In this document: piece by piece, positions 35,268 to 46,516 of the stretch
Layout: every line of letters begins with the position of its first letter
How positions within the stretch are numbered: position 1 is the stretch's first letter
Assembly (NCBI RefSeq): GCF_035222485.1
Contig: NC_085920.1
Coordinates: forward strand, 3,906,001-3,970,000
DNA length: 64,000 nt
Reading direction: 5' to 3'
DNA from: Podospora pseudoanserina
Lineage: Eukaryota > Ascomycota > Sordariomycetes > Sordariales > Podosporaceae
Position numbers and translations under genes: made by a program
The notes under the pieces: generated by a model
Told to the model about the DNA's origin: nothing
Seen by the model: only the letters and a program-made list of their open reading frames with translations
The model's database searches: none

Positions 35268-35712
35268 GGGTTCTCATTTATTTTGCATTTCACTTTATAC
35301 ACAGCATGGGCTCATGAGAAACACGACATCATTGTTACTGCACACATCTCAGACCACACATTATCTGATCACAATGATTTACACATTATTCAAGGATCAT
35401 TTTAGCGGCCCCCTTTCACAGCCCCTATCCCCTACTTTTGTATACAGCCACAGTCTAGCCGCACTGTACGGGCTGCACCCAACCAGGCGCTTAAACAGGA
35501 CCTTGCCATTGGAGGGCATCCATCGCCAAGGGCTAAGCATGCTGAGCCACATCAGACAACAAAGGCACACAGCTACCTCACTTTGTACAAATCTACCACG
35601 CTGCCTGCTGCCCTCAGTGAAAATGGCTTCCCAGGAAACTCAGTGTTAACACCCGATCAACTGGCACTCGGGTCTCAAATTTGAGCACGGGTTTAATGTG
35701 CCAAGCTTCCCA
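35268..35712. other. spacer between tandem NLR genes
   Basis: 445 nt, pyrimidine-rich near the ATG at 35713; presumably holds the promoter of the intact NLR. No repeat joining the two copies was seen. Confidence 0.5.
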
Positions 35713-38700
35713 ATGGCAACAGACGATGAAGCAATCAATCTGCTGTCTTTTGGTAAGATAAAGCATCTGTGTCAGAGTGGTGAGGGTAAGAGAACTAACA
35801 TCATACAGATGGCGGAGGTGTCCGAGGTGTCACATCACTGCTTATTATCCACGAAATCATGATCAAGATCAAGGAAAGACACGGATTAGCTGAAATACCC
35901 AAGCCTTGCGATGTCTTCCACATGATAGCCGGGACCAGCACGGGAGGGTGAGTACTCGATCCAGCAGGATAGTCTCTCTACAACTAACACCTGACCCAGC
36001 CTCATTGCCATCATGCTCGGCCGGCTTCGAATGTCCACCGAGGAAGCCTTACGCCAGTACGACGTCTGTGCCGAGAATATCTTCTCGTCCAAGAAGTGGG
36101 CGAACATCACAGAAAAGTTTCGTAGCACCCCGATGATAAATATTATCCAGAAACTCGTGGCGGAGAAAGACATGGGTGAAATGATGCGCGATCCTGCAAA
36201 GCCAGCAAAGGGTAAGGCGGTGGTTTGTGCTATGCCGCGGAAGAGGGCGAACCCGAAGAATGTTCGACGGATTCGCTCCTTTTCACCCGAAAAGGATAAC
36301 TGGTAGGCTTTGTGCTGTTTGAAGTTTGGTTATTTGCATCGGGTACGCTGACATTCTGGAATTAATTAGGGACAAATATGTGAAGATATGGGAGGCTGCC
36401 AGGGCCACAACGGCTGCTACATTTTACTTCAAACCACAACCACTCACAGTCTCAACACCTCAGGGTGGCTCGAAAATCGAAGACTACATTGACGCTGCTT
36501 TTGGTGTTAATAACCCTACCAACGAGCTCATCAAGGAAGCGGTTGCCGAATTTGGGCCCAGTCGACGGCTTGGTTGCTTGATCAGCATTGGGACTGGGAC
36601 TAAACAGGAGCGTGTAATTTCCAGAGCTGCAAGTGGGTTGAGGAACGTCTGTGATATGTGGGGGAGTATATTTGATGTCGGGATGGCCATGAAGGACATG
36701 GTTACCAATGCCGAACTCGTGCATATCGACCTGGAAATGCGACTGAGACGAAAACCGGATGCCTACTTTCGCTTCAACGTTCCTCTTGCGGCAGACAAAG
36801 TCAGTCTGGCCCAGTATGGCAAGATGGAAAAGCTCAAATCGATGACCGCTAAGTACCTCTGCGAACCGGAGGTTGTTGGCAACATTGAGAGGGTGGCTGA
36901 TATTTTGGAAACCGAGAATGCTGAACACCACCTGAACCTCGGAGCTCTATGTGAGTAGAAGGAGGTTGCTCTGAAGAATTCATTGCTGACGGGAGCCATA
37001 GCTGAACCAAGCGAAACAAAGCCTGACGAAAACCTAAAAGCAAACCTGATGGGTGAGGCAAGCCGGTACTTCACGGGAAGAAACCACATCATGGGGATAT
37101 TGAATACATTCTTCTCCGATCGAGAAGGCAAGACCGTTCCTCGAAGAGAGTTCTGCCTCCATGGCCTTGGCGGTGTTGGGAAAACACAGATTGCGTTGAA
37201 GGCAGCCAACATATTCCGTCATGGGGATCCCGAGCTGGGCTTACCGAGGAAGCGAAGGTTCCCGCATATTCTATATGTGGACGGCACCGACAAGACAACC
37301 ATCAGCCAAAGTTATGCAAGCATTGCAAGAAATGAATTTGGCATCGAGACCGGTGGCAACTCTGACCAGTTGATGAGACAAGCTCTTCAGAAAATGGAAC
37401 GGCTTGACGAGGATTGGTTTCTGATTTACGACAACTGCAACCAGGAAGACCGCCGAGAGTTGCTACCAAAGGGGGACACAGGCAATGTTCTATTCACCAC
37501 GAGAAACCGGGTGGTGCGACAGCAGATGCGAGATGAATGCGTCTATGATGTCGAGGTGTTGGAGGAACTGGACGCTATCCGGCTTCTCCTGACAGCCTCG
37601 GGATCAAAATACGCTGATCTGAACGCATGGGACCAGTCAATAGGCAAGGAAATCGTCGAGGAACTTGGCTATCTGCCCCTTGCCATCGACCAGGCAGCCG
37701 CGTACATTAGAGAAGCTCCATGTCCCCTTGATGGCTACCTGGAAGTATTCCGCAAGCAAAAGGTCGAACTACTCCGAAACCCAAAGTTCAAAGGCTCGCT
37801 CGCACAGAACCAGGCCGTTTACACAACATTCGAAGCATCTTACAAGGCTATTACCCAGCTTGAATTGCGCAACAAGAACACTCTGGGCAGAAATGCTGGT
37901 CTCGCTCTTAGAGCGCTCGATCTAATATGCTTTTGGCACAACGAAAATATCCCAGTCAACGCTGCTTGGTGGGGAGGTTCATCGTGGAAGAACCGAGTCG
38001 ATATGGATAACGACACGCCTGCGCTTGAAGAGCATTTAGGACAACTCACAGGTGACCGAACGATGACTTGGCAGAAGTTCTTCTTCCAGTTGCGTGAAGA
38101 TGGGGGTGATGAATTCCCAAGCGCCCTCGAAATCCTCGAACGATATTCGATCATCACACTGAAGGAAGAGAGGTTTGCGTCAATGCACGTTTTAGTGCAC
38201 TCCTGGGCACGAGATCGGATGAAGGAGGAATACAGAGCACAGCAAGCCTTGGTGTCGAAAGTCCTACTGTTGGATTCTATTGGAGACACCGTCAAAACTA
38301 CTTTCGGACGGATTTACCTCCACTCGGTCTACCCGCATGTTCGGGCGTGTCTCAGATACTCTACATGGGGCGCCAAATCGATCCACCTACCATATGAGCT
38401 TTTCTTGAGAACCAAGTATGCATTCATTCTCACCTTTCAGAAGCGATTTGGTGAGGCCGAAGCCGAATACCTCCGCATCATTCACTTGAGCAAAATCTAC
38501 ATTGGGCCTACTACTTGGGCGGTTCAGAAACCCCTCTGCGATCTGGGGAAACTCTATCATGAGATGGGTCGCTTGGGCGAAGCTGAGCTAACGTATCTGG
38601 AATGCATCGATCGCTATATCTGGGAGAAGAAATCGAAGGCAATAGAAGCAGAGCAGCGTGCGAAAGCACAGCTTGCGGAGCTCAAGCCCACCCCGAGGCG

Positions 38701-39931
38701 CAAGAAACCCAAGAAGGACGGATCGGATGAGGATAGGCCGCCAACACCCCCACCGCTCAGCGAAGAGGAGATGGCCCAGGAAGCTCGCTGGTTCGTGCCC
38801 GAATGGCGTAACACGTGTTGTTGGCAGCTTCAGATTTCCAACGTTGAAGAGTGCCTCGCCAGGCTCTATTACGACCAGGCAAACAATGAAGATGATCTTG
38901 TATACTCACAAAATTTCATGACGAGAGCGCTGGATCGACGGAAGAAGATCCTCCACCCCGAAAATATGGAACTCTGGAGAACGGAAGATGAACATCGAAG
39001 GCGTACCCAGCCTCGCGATGGCCTCTATTGGCTGCTTCGAGCCGAAGCAGCAATGAACACCTTCATGTCTGAGGGGGAAGAAGTCAATTTTCTAACCGGA
39101 GACTATCGGGCCCGTCTTATCCAGACCACAGCCAACAGCATGGTTGCTATGCGACGATTTGTCAAGTATTACAAAGATGACGATCATCGGCCTGACTTGG
39201 ATTTTCTCTGGGAGGATGCTTACAAATTGTACGAGCTTATACTCTGGGACGGACTTATCAAGATGTTTGGAGAGTCTGACTACAGGTGCCTCGACGTGAT
39301 GCGGTGGATGGTTGAGTGCCTGATAGGCTTGAAAAGATTTGAAGAAGCGGAAGCGCTCGCCAGAAGGTGCTTGACGTCGAGCATTGTGGGCTATGGCGAA
39401 TGCCACCAGGAGACGATTCTGTCCCTGGAGAAGTTGCACGATGCTATCAAATGCCGCCTGGGAGGCTACGATCTCGAGTCGATTTATGTTATCAAGGAGG
39501 CTTCGTACAGGTCAGACGCGGTTTTCGGAGTGGAGCATCGGTTCACGAAGCGAACAACTAAGACTGCCTTCCACGCCATGAGAAACTACCAAGCCGATCT
39601 TTCTGATTGGGTACCCATGAGGCAGAACATCTTGCCCGATGCGCACTGGGAGTATGGGGTGGTCGAAGACTGGGAGATGAGAAGCAAGCTATTGGGCGAA
39701 CGCGCATACTACCGCGAAGTGTCGTACACATTACCCGACCCAGCGCTTGACGCAGAGCTTCGGAAGATGACAGAAGCAAGGGCAAACCCGGTTTTGGAAG
39801 AGACAATAGTGGAGGGTGAGCCAGAGACGGCACCAGCAACATATTTTGACTCGGGACAGGTTGATTCCACATTCAATGCGATCACTGGCACAAGCAAACC
39901 ATCGCGAGGCACTTCGAAATCATTTGACTGA
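35713..39931 (+). CDS. NLR-type receptor: patatin-like phospholipase + NB-ARC + TPR
   Basis: Five exons, 35713-35752, 35809-35947, 36000-36302, 36370-36950 and 37002-39931, with introns of 51-67 nt whose phases all join; 1330 residues. Patatin domain ~9-330: oxyanion loop DGGGVRG (14-20), nucleophile motif GTSTGG (55-60), and the dyad Asp in YIDAAFGVNNP (~202), where the usual DGG/DGA reads DAA. NB-ARC ~380-650: FTGRNHI, Walker A GLGGVGKTQ (~408), Walker B FLIYDNCN (~493), FTTRNRVV, GLPL-like LGYLPLAIDQAAAY (~575) and MHVLVHSWARDRM. Helical TPR-like repeats follow from ~800 (LGKLYHEMGRLGEAELTYLE), broken by a Lys/Pro-rich loop. This is the architecture of Neurospora PLP-1, which triggers cell death on meeting an incompatible SEC-9. 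The diverged SEC9-type gene at 44888 suggests an equivalent pairing (inference). NB-ARC is expected to oligomerise on activation and switch on the lipase. Confidence 0.92.
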
Positions 39932-40077
39932 CGAGACAAATACGATGCACTCAGTAAATCGCGGTGGCCATTGCCTTTACTTCGCCTTGAAGAGGAGCCA
40001 CACACATCAGATAGCAGCGACGGGGATCCCGGAAGAAGTGGTGCGGACGATGTCAAGGGAAACCCGGTGGCAAGATA

Positions 40078-40100
40078 GATATATGTATATATATATATAC
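40078..40100. repeat. AT-rich microsatellite downstream of NLR
   Basis: An imperfect (AT)n tract between the NLR stop and the SDHAF3 3' end. Confidence 0.7.
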
Positions 40101-40172
40101 AGGCTTCAAAGTTGGATACTAGTACAGATGTCGTTCATCACAAATTAGAGAATCCCATTCCATCATCCATGC

Positions 40173-40830
40173 CTACGACTCATCTCCCTCCGTCCCCCTC
40201 TTTTGTATCGCCTGCATAAGCTCATACAATTGTCCAATTTGCTCGTCTGTTTAATCAAGTCAGCATTTCTCTGTAAACAACCCCTTCCCCCCCTCCCAAC
40301 CAACGAACAAAAACAAAAACATACCACTCATCTTCTGAATCTTCCCCTCATCCAACTTCTCCCCCCTCCAAGCATCACCCTCAATCTTTTGAGCATACAA
40401 CTGCCACTCAGTCAAGAATCCGATCTATATGTTTTTCACACAGCGTCAGTGGTTCAAATGCTCTCACCACCATCAAGCACATCACCCTCCTCCCCCTTTT
40501 TTTCAAATCATCGGACCTCCCTTTCACGGAAACACGCTTGCTCCTCCCTCATCATTCTCCTTCCCACCATGTCCCCTCTATCCCACCTACATATAAGGCC
40601 AAAATCGAACTCACCAAATGAACCGGATTCTCCACGCTCCTGTGCGCCCTAAACTCCGCCTTGACATACTCATCCCCCAACAACCTCATTTCCGCAGGCA
40701 AGTGCTTCCTGTGCGCCCTCAGCAGCCTCCGGTAGAGATAAATCGGCGGCAGGAGCGCCATCGGCGTTGGCTTTAGGCTGTTCCCCGATTGCATGGCTGC
40801 TGCCATGAGAGCTCGTGCTGTTGATCTCAT
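40173..40830 (-). CDS. SDH7: succinate dehydrogenase assembly factor 3 (ACN9/Sdh7/SDHAF3), LYR-motif protein
   Basis: Three exons, 40615-40830, 40325-40424 and 40173-40246, with introns of 190 and 78 nt; 129 residues. Joined protein: an N-terminal basic/Ala-rich presequence, then PPIYLYRRLLRAHRKHLPAE with the LYR motif, RLLGDEYVKAEFRAHRSVEN, IGFLTEWQLYAQ and MSDEQIGQLYELMQAIQKRG. This is the standard ACN9 signature over its full length. The factor works in the mitochondrial matrix, helping to mature the iron-sulfur subunit Sdh2 of complex II. The ATG at 40830 is the first in frame; a GTG five codons upstream is not needed. The first intron (190 nt) is longer than usual here and C/T-rich. It is a housekeeping gene caught between the NLR and the helicase. 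Confidence 0.93.
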
Positions 40831-41313
40831 TGTTCGGCGAGTCACCCAAACAGTTTTGTCCCGGTGTTAGGATTTGTCGGTTTTCTCGTGAAGATGAATT
40901 TCTGAAGTCTATTTCTCTTGTTTGTTGATAATTTGTTTCAAAGTCTCGACCGGTTGGCTGGTTTCTTCAACGTCACCATATCCAATTCGAAAGAAGCTGA
41001 AGAGCTGTCGAGTTCGTGGTTAGCTGGAGAGGTAGGACTCCACACAGTGTCCGTGGGTCGGCGCTCGAACGGTGTGCTTGTGGAAAATCAGGGGCTCAGG
41101 GGTGATGTAAAACGTGACTGCAGTGTTGGCAATCTGAGTTGGGCTTTTATGTTTCGTAAGAATGCAGCGACATTCACTAATAGGATTTATAGCGCTTACA
41201 CACATGCATTATGCAGCCAATACGTAGAACCATGCCTCTTTTTGGTGTATTGTAGGCCTTATGATACGTCTTCCACTATCTATGTAGGGCCTCCTTCCTG
41301 CCAAAAAATGTCT
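40831..41313. other. intergenic: SDHAF3 promoter and helicase 3' flank
   Basis: 483 nt; a 134-codon frame on the + strand (40918-41322) has no motif and is opposite to both genes. Nothing else was recognised. Confidence 0.5.
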
Positions 41314-43662
41314 TCACCCTGACCTGTCCACCGCTTCCACTATCCACAGAGCCTCTATAGCGCTCACCTTCTTGGCATAATTCTTCTGGGTATATACATG
41401 TTCCAAAAACATAATCGCCTCCTTCTTCTGTCCATGGAGGACACTAGCTGGGTGAACAGCCACCACATGCTTGCCATGGGCCGTCACGTAACTGTTATCA
41501 GGCGCCAGGATCGCCGTCTTGAGCGCAAAACCTTTGAGAAAACACTTGAGAATAGTAGCAGACTTTTCCGGTGTGACGGGGTAGAACGGCTGAGGGTCTG
41601 CGGGTGGCTGTTCCATCATCTTTTGCTTGACGCAAAGTTGCCTCAGTTGTTTCCGAATGTTCATGGCTTGCTTCATATTCCGTGTGTTGATTTTCCTGTC
41701 CTTGCACCATCGAACTCTGTCGGCATTCTCGGCGCTGTATTTCTGGATGGTGGTGAGGTACGTGAGAAGATCACCTTCTCTCCTCCGCAACTCTTTCCTG
41801 AATTCCTCAGCTTCCTCTTTGGTCTCCTCAGACTGAATTTGAAGGAAAATATCGTCGCCCGCCGTGATGCAAGAGATGATGTCGATGACCTCTAGGAGAC
41901 AGTCATATTTCGGCGTTGCTGCTGCGATCAGAACACGAGCATATGGTGGTGGGACGGGGAACATGACCATCTTGCGCCCGACATCCGTGATGGACCCGTC
42001 ATCTGCCAGCGCGCCAAGGATATGGAGGTGAAGCAACGCCTTTTCCACCGACTCGAATTCTGGAGGGTCCATGAGGGGGAAGGCGAGCACATCATCAATC
42101 CCTCTCGCTTTCATGGTCAGCACAGCGTTGAGTACATCCGTCCGGAGAATTTCGGGGAGATCTGTCTTCTCAAGCGATTCGTAAGTCTCTTCTGTGTAGA
42201 GTCTGAAGCACTTTCCAGGGCCTTCTCTGCCAGCACGACCAGTTCTCTGGATGGCTGAAGATTTGGATATTGGTTTGGCCAGAAGAGACTCCATTCCCAA
42301 GCGAGGCCTGTATTGTTTTACCTTGGCCTTGCCACAGTCAACAACAAACCGAACGCCGGGTACCGTGACGGATGTTTCGGCAATGTTTGTGGCCAAAACA
42401 ATCTTCCTGGTGTTCTTGTCCTTGGTGGGTTGGAATGCCTTGTGCTGCGCTTCCATGGATAGTTGGCCGAAAAGAGGCAAGACTGCAACCTTAGGGACGC
42501 CTACTGGCAAGGTTTCCGCATGTTCTTCGATCAAGCGCTGGGCAGCTTCGATCTCCTCTTGACCAGTGAGGAAGGCTAGGATATCCTTCCTGCCATGTTT
42601 GTCGAAAAGGGACTCCTGCTTGTGAATCTTGAATAGTGTGCTCAGGAGAGCTTCTTGGATATCTGGGACTGGTTTTGGCGTATGCGTGATCTCAACCGGA
42701 AACTGACGGCCTTCGATCTGGAGGAAATTCACGGAAGTTTTGGGTCTTGTCGCAGGAGGGACAGATTCTTCAGACCCTTCCGAGTCGACGTCGGAAAAGA
42801 ACTTCTTGATGCTGCCGACATTCGCCGTAGCACTCATGATGACGACTTTGAGCGGGATGCCGCCGCGACCAGCCTTGTCGCCAGAGAGGATCTGCTTCAG
42901 AAAACCAGATAGCAGATCAACATCGACGCTACGCTCGTGGATTTCATCCACGATGATTGCGCTGTACTGTCGGAGGTGCGGGTCGCGAAGAAGCTCTTGA
43001 AGCAGCATGCCTTCTGTGACATACTTGATCTTGGCGCCTTTCGGAACGCGGTGGTCGAAACGAACTGAATAGCCAACAATGCCGTCCGAAAGTGGGCCGT
43101 GTCTCTCCGTGTCCTTCTTCTTCCCCGGGATGTTGGCCTCCTTGGCCACGCGGTGCGCCAAGGTGGTTGCAGCGACTCGACGTGGTTGCGTGACTGCGAT
43201 CATACCTCCCACAGCCATTTCCTGCACGCCCCCATCTCCTTTGATTTTGACCTTCTTCCTCTGACACCAGTCCTCTTGGATAAGAAATTGAGGCACCTGG
43301 GTACTCTTTCCGGAACCCGTCTCACCGACAAGAACCAAGACATCATTTTGACGCAGCCTTTGTCGAATATCATCTTGCCATGACCAAAGCGGGAGTGCTT
43401 GACGAGCGTCGAAATATTTTGGATTGCCGACTGGTTTCAAACGCCCGCCTGCCTTGGGGTCTTTGCTTGTTGTCGATATTCCTTCCTTTGAGTCTGATAG
43501 GCCCTCATTTATTGTCGACGCGCCCTCTTTTGCTAATTTAAGGGCGTCAGTTGAAGATTGCGAGGCCTCAAGCTTGAGCCTTTTCGTCAAATAGCCACTC
43601 AAGTCAAGGACCTTTCCCCCCACACGAATACCGTCGCCATCGTTCTTCCTTTTCTTGGCCAT
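41314..43662 (-). CDS. DEAH/RHA-family RNA helicase, Dhr2-like
   Basis: Single exon, 782 residues, starting MAKKRKNDGDG at ATG 43662. Motifs in order: I GETGSGKST (113-121), Ia TQPRRVAA (~158), II DEIH (239-242), III MSATANV, IV-V region FLTGQEEIE, ATNIAETSVTVPG, and VI QRTGRAGREGPGKC. The C-terminal winged-helix/ratchet and OB-fold (HGKHVVAVHPASVLHGQK) follow. Motif II is DEIH rather than DEAH. The size, basic N terminus and overall fit recall yeast Dhr2, a nucleolar helicase for 18S rRNA processing; assignment to that subgroup is by memory and moderate. It carries no sign of the 5'-C/3'-G codon gradient seen in other genes here. Confidence 0.9.
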   Translation of the reverse strand: MAKKRKNDGDGIRVGGKVLDLSGYLTKRLKLEASQSSTDALKLAKEGASTINEGLSDSKEGISTTSKDPKAGGRLKPVGNPKYFDARQALPLWSWQDDIRQRLRQNDVLVLVGETGSGKSTQVPQFLIQEDWCQRKKVKIKGDGGVQEMAVGGMIAVTQPRRVAATTLAHRVAKEANIPGKKKDTERHGPLSDGIVGYSVRFDHRVPKGAKIKYVTEGMLLQELLRDPHLRQYSAIIVDEIHERSVDVDLLSGFLKQILSGDKAGRGGIPLKVVIMSATANVGSIKKFFSDVDSEGSEESVPPATRPKTSVNFLQIEGRQFPVEITHTPKPVPDIQEALLSTLFKIHKQESLFDKHGRKDILAFLTGQEEIEAAQRLIEEHAETLPVGVPKVAVLPLFGQLSMEAQHKAFQPTKDKNTRKIVLATNIAETSVTVPGVRFVVDCGKAKVKQYRPRLGMESLLAKPISKSSAIQRTGRAGREGPGKCFRLYTEETYESLEKTDLPEILRTDVLNAVLTMKARGIDDVLAFPLMDPPEFESVEKALLHLHILGALADDGSITDVGRKMVMFPVPPPYARVLIAAATPKYDCLLEVIDIISCITAGDDIFLQIQSEETKEEAEEFRKELRRREGDLLTYLTTIQKYSAENADRVRWCKDRKINTRNMKQAMNIRKQLRQLCVKQKMMEQPPADPQPFYPVTPEKSATILKCFLKGFALKTAILAPDNSYVTAHGKHVVAVHPASVLHGQKKEAIMFLEHVYTQKNYAKKVSAIEALWIVEAVDRSG

Positions 43663-44887
43663 TTTATCGGGTGAGTTGAGGTTGTCTGGGAGAGAGTTTG
43701 TGAGCAAAGTCCTACAAATTCCTACTTGAAGAAAGGCCAACCAGTTGGTTGAGAGAGTGGGGCACACTCTTCAAACTGCGAATAAACGGCAAGAGGTCCG
43801 AGCGCGCTTTGCTAAGGGAATTCCAACCATCTGCCAACCAGTTCAAATATCAAGGCCTACTTACCAGTATAAACACCAGGAAGATGGGCCAAATCTATGT
43901 TGTTTGATATATTCGGTAATCGCCCATGAAACCACAATCGTTTCTCACTTGTTTTATACCCGAGCTGTGGCGGTGATGAGGCTGATGACCGTGCGAGTAA
44001 GCGGGAAGAGGTTGTAAGATCTTGACGGCCATCCTGCTCAAAGCAGAATATACACTTCGACAAGGCACACACCAAAACACGGCTAGAAGATGAAGACGAG
44101 AAAAACCAGTATGCAGTGAGGATATGTATACCAATGTAAAATCCTAGTGAGCGATTCTAGCACACGGCACAACATATCGCATGACACATCACATCCCATC
44201 CCACATGATAGCTAGCACTGACAGTCAAACATAACTTTATGTTTCCAAATACATCAACTTTACTCCCATCATCTGAGAGGGTATCGTGCAGTGTTTCCAT
44301 GGGATACAGGCTTTTAAATGTCGCGCAAGCACTGGGTGCCATAGATATACCCATTGAAGCATTTCATCCATGTGGCGTGTGTGTTGTGGCATATTGATTA
44401 ACTGGCAGGTTCTCGCACGAACCTCTACTTCAGCCGTTTGGTTTGAACCATATAGTGAAGAAGTAGCGATCCTGGAGGTAACTAAACCAACCAGACCCCG
44501 AAAACGCACCTGCTCAATTGCTCAGCATGATAATGAGCATTTGCTGGCAACTGGGCAGCAGACACACAAATGCCTATGGCCCCCGGCGCACATGTTCAGG
44601 TACTGAGAACCCCATAGTTGGGATAGAAACACCAACTTACAATTGGATAAATAAATATCAAGATTTCACATCACGACGCTGTCAAGGTCTAGTGTTGACT
44701 GTAGGAACATAGTTACCTAGGTATTCACCAAACACCAAGAATGCACGACTAGCATGGAGCTTGAAACCACGAATGAAACCAATCAGAAAGTAAACAGCTG
44801 CTGAGGATTATGAGCTATGTACATGTAATAGTACCAACACAGACCGGCCAAAAACAACCAGCATTATCTCTTCACCACTCACCGACA
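43663..44887. other. intergenic between helicase and SEC9-like gene
   Basis: 1.2 kb including the helicase promoter and the 3' flank of the SNARE gene. Relatively A/T-rich; no gene, RNA or repeat recognised. Confidence 0.5.
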
Positions 44888-46206
44888 CTAGATCCCATTC
44901 TTGACTTTCATACGATGATCGTTGCTCCTGATATCCTCGTGAGCTCTCGAAACCTGTAACAAGAGAGTCAGCTTTACCATGCATAAAACAGTTAAATCAT
45001 AAGAGTTCCTTACGTTCTCTCCAATGACTCCGGTCTGCTTGACTTGGTGGTCTAGCACCGCGGCCTGCGCCAGAGCCATCTTCGTGAGTAAAAGCGCATC
45101 TTGCCCAAGAGAAGCGATATCATCCTCAATTCTCTCGTTGAGTGTCTCTTGCTCCTCATCAGAGTCATCATAGATGTACTTTGACTTGTCGACAACTCTT
45201 TTGCCAAGCAGCTGCTGGCGCTTCTGAGCCGGAATGATGCCCTGGTTGTTCCACTTGTACTCCTGCCTTCGCAACTCCTCTTTCTCGAGTTGCCGCTCGC
45301 GCTCTGATATCTCCTTTCTCATCTCACGCTCAGCAAGTTTCCCCTTGCTGTTCGCGAAAACATTGAAGAGCGATGAGTTGGCGGCGTCGAGATTGTCAAG
45401 GTTTGCTTTAGCGAGCCTGCTCTGATGTTCTGTGACTCTTTGTTAGCAGCGGAGGAGCTTAGAGGAGTATCAAGGAACCTACGGGATTCAGAAATCTGCT
45501 GTTCGACCTTGTTGAGAATCTGTCCATCTCTGTAAAGTATCTCGTCTATATCCCTCATTCTCTCCAATCCTTCAGCCATCTTCTGCCGAGACCGCGCCGT
45601 GCTCGCAGCTGTATCTCGAAGAGTATCAACAATTTTACCCTTCGTCACTCGTGCCTGCGCCTCATCTTTCTCCTCGGCCGTCAACTCTTCGTAGTTCTCG
45701 GGTAAGGTGTAATCCTTGGGGGGCGCTTGTTGCGGTGAATAACCATCGTACAGTTGTGCGCGATTGTTGTCAAGACCACCGTATCCCCCTTGTCTTGGAG
45801 GCGGAGCTTGAGCGTTGTTGTTCTGGCCATAACCGGCAGCGTTATCGTATCTGTTGCTGCCATACCCGCTGGGAGCGCCAGGCCGATCATTTCCATATCC
45901 TATCAAAGGGCTGGATGCAGCCGAATCATATCTCTTCTTGTTGTCTGCAAAGGCGGCGTCATTCTGAGCGGAGTAGGGCGGTGGGGCGGAGCTTCCAGGA
46001 CGAGGACCAGATGGTAAGCCGCCGCCGTAGCCACCGGGACGAGGACCGGACGGCAGTCCTGAGGGTGCTTCGCGGTTTCCGCCGTATGAAGGGGCGGGCG
46101 GGTATGTGTCGCTGGACGGCGGTTGTTGCGCGTAAGGGTTCACAGGTGCCTTGTCGAGCTTGTCTTTATCCGACTTGCTGCGGAATAGAGAACTGAACTT
46201 GCCCAT
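44888..46206 (-). CDS. SEC9: SEC9/SNAP-25-type Qbc-SNARE, diverged
   Basis: Three exons, 45483-46206, 45014-45429 and 44888-44953, with introns of 53 and 60 nt; 401 residues. The N-terminal half is low-complexity Gly/Pro/Tyr/Asn (NPYAQQPP, and GLPSGPRPG twice), as in fungal SEC9. First SNARE helix ~190-255 (TARSRQKMAEGLERM...ILYRDGQILNKVEQQI). Second ~325-395 (LGQDALLLTKMALAQAAVLD, then HQVKQTGVIGENV), followed by a short basic end. Aligned by eye to SNAP-25, the second helix keeps the central-layer Gln (VLDHQ), but the first seems to have Asp there (RDG for EQG). No Cys cluster or membrane anchor is present. SEC9 binds Sso1/2 and Snc1/2 to drive exocytosis at the plasma membrane and is essential. 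This copy looks far from housekeeping SEC9, so it may be a paralogue or a highly diverged allele tied to the nearby NLR. Confidence 0.82.
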
Positions 46207-46516
46207 GATGAGATGCTGCGAATGGTTTAGGACAACGAACAAGACAAAAGGTTGAGCGGTCTGATGACAACGAGATGGTAAAACAGGTGTTGACAAGATG
46301 AAAAGGAAAGAAATGGCATGTAATGTTAGGTGTTCAGGGGGCGTTTTGGCGCAAAGGCCCCCTAACAGCCGGCGGGGCTTTGGGTGGGACTCTGCGGCGG
46401 CGGGACGTGAGACTGTTCCAGGCTGTGACCCATTCGGGAAAAGAGGAAAGTTCAGCCATGGCTTCGTCCTGCAGCCCCTGCCTCGCAATGCTGACGACCA
46501 CTTGCTTGACCGCAGT
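46207..46516. other. promoter region of the SEC9-like gene
   Basis: About 310 nt upstream of the SNARE start, overlapping in its distal part the possible 3' end of the hypothetical gene at 46517. No defined element was seen. Confidence 0.4.
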
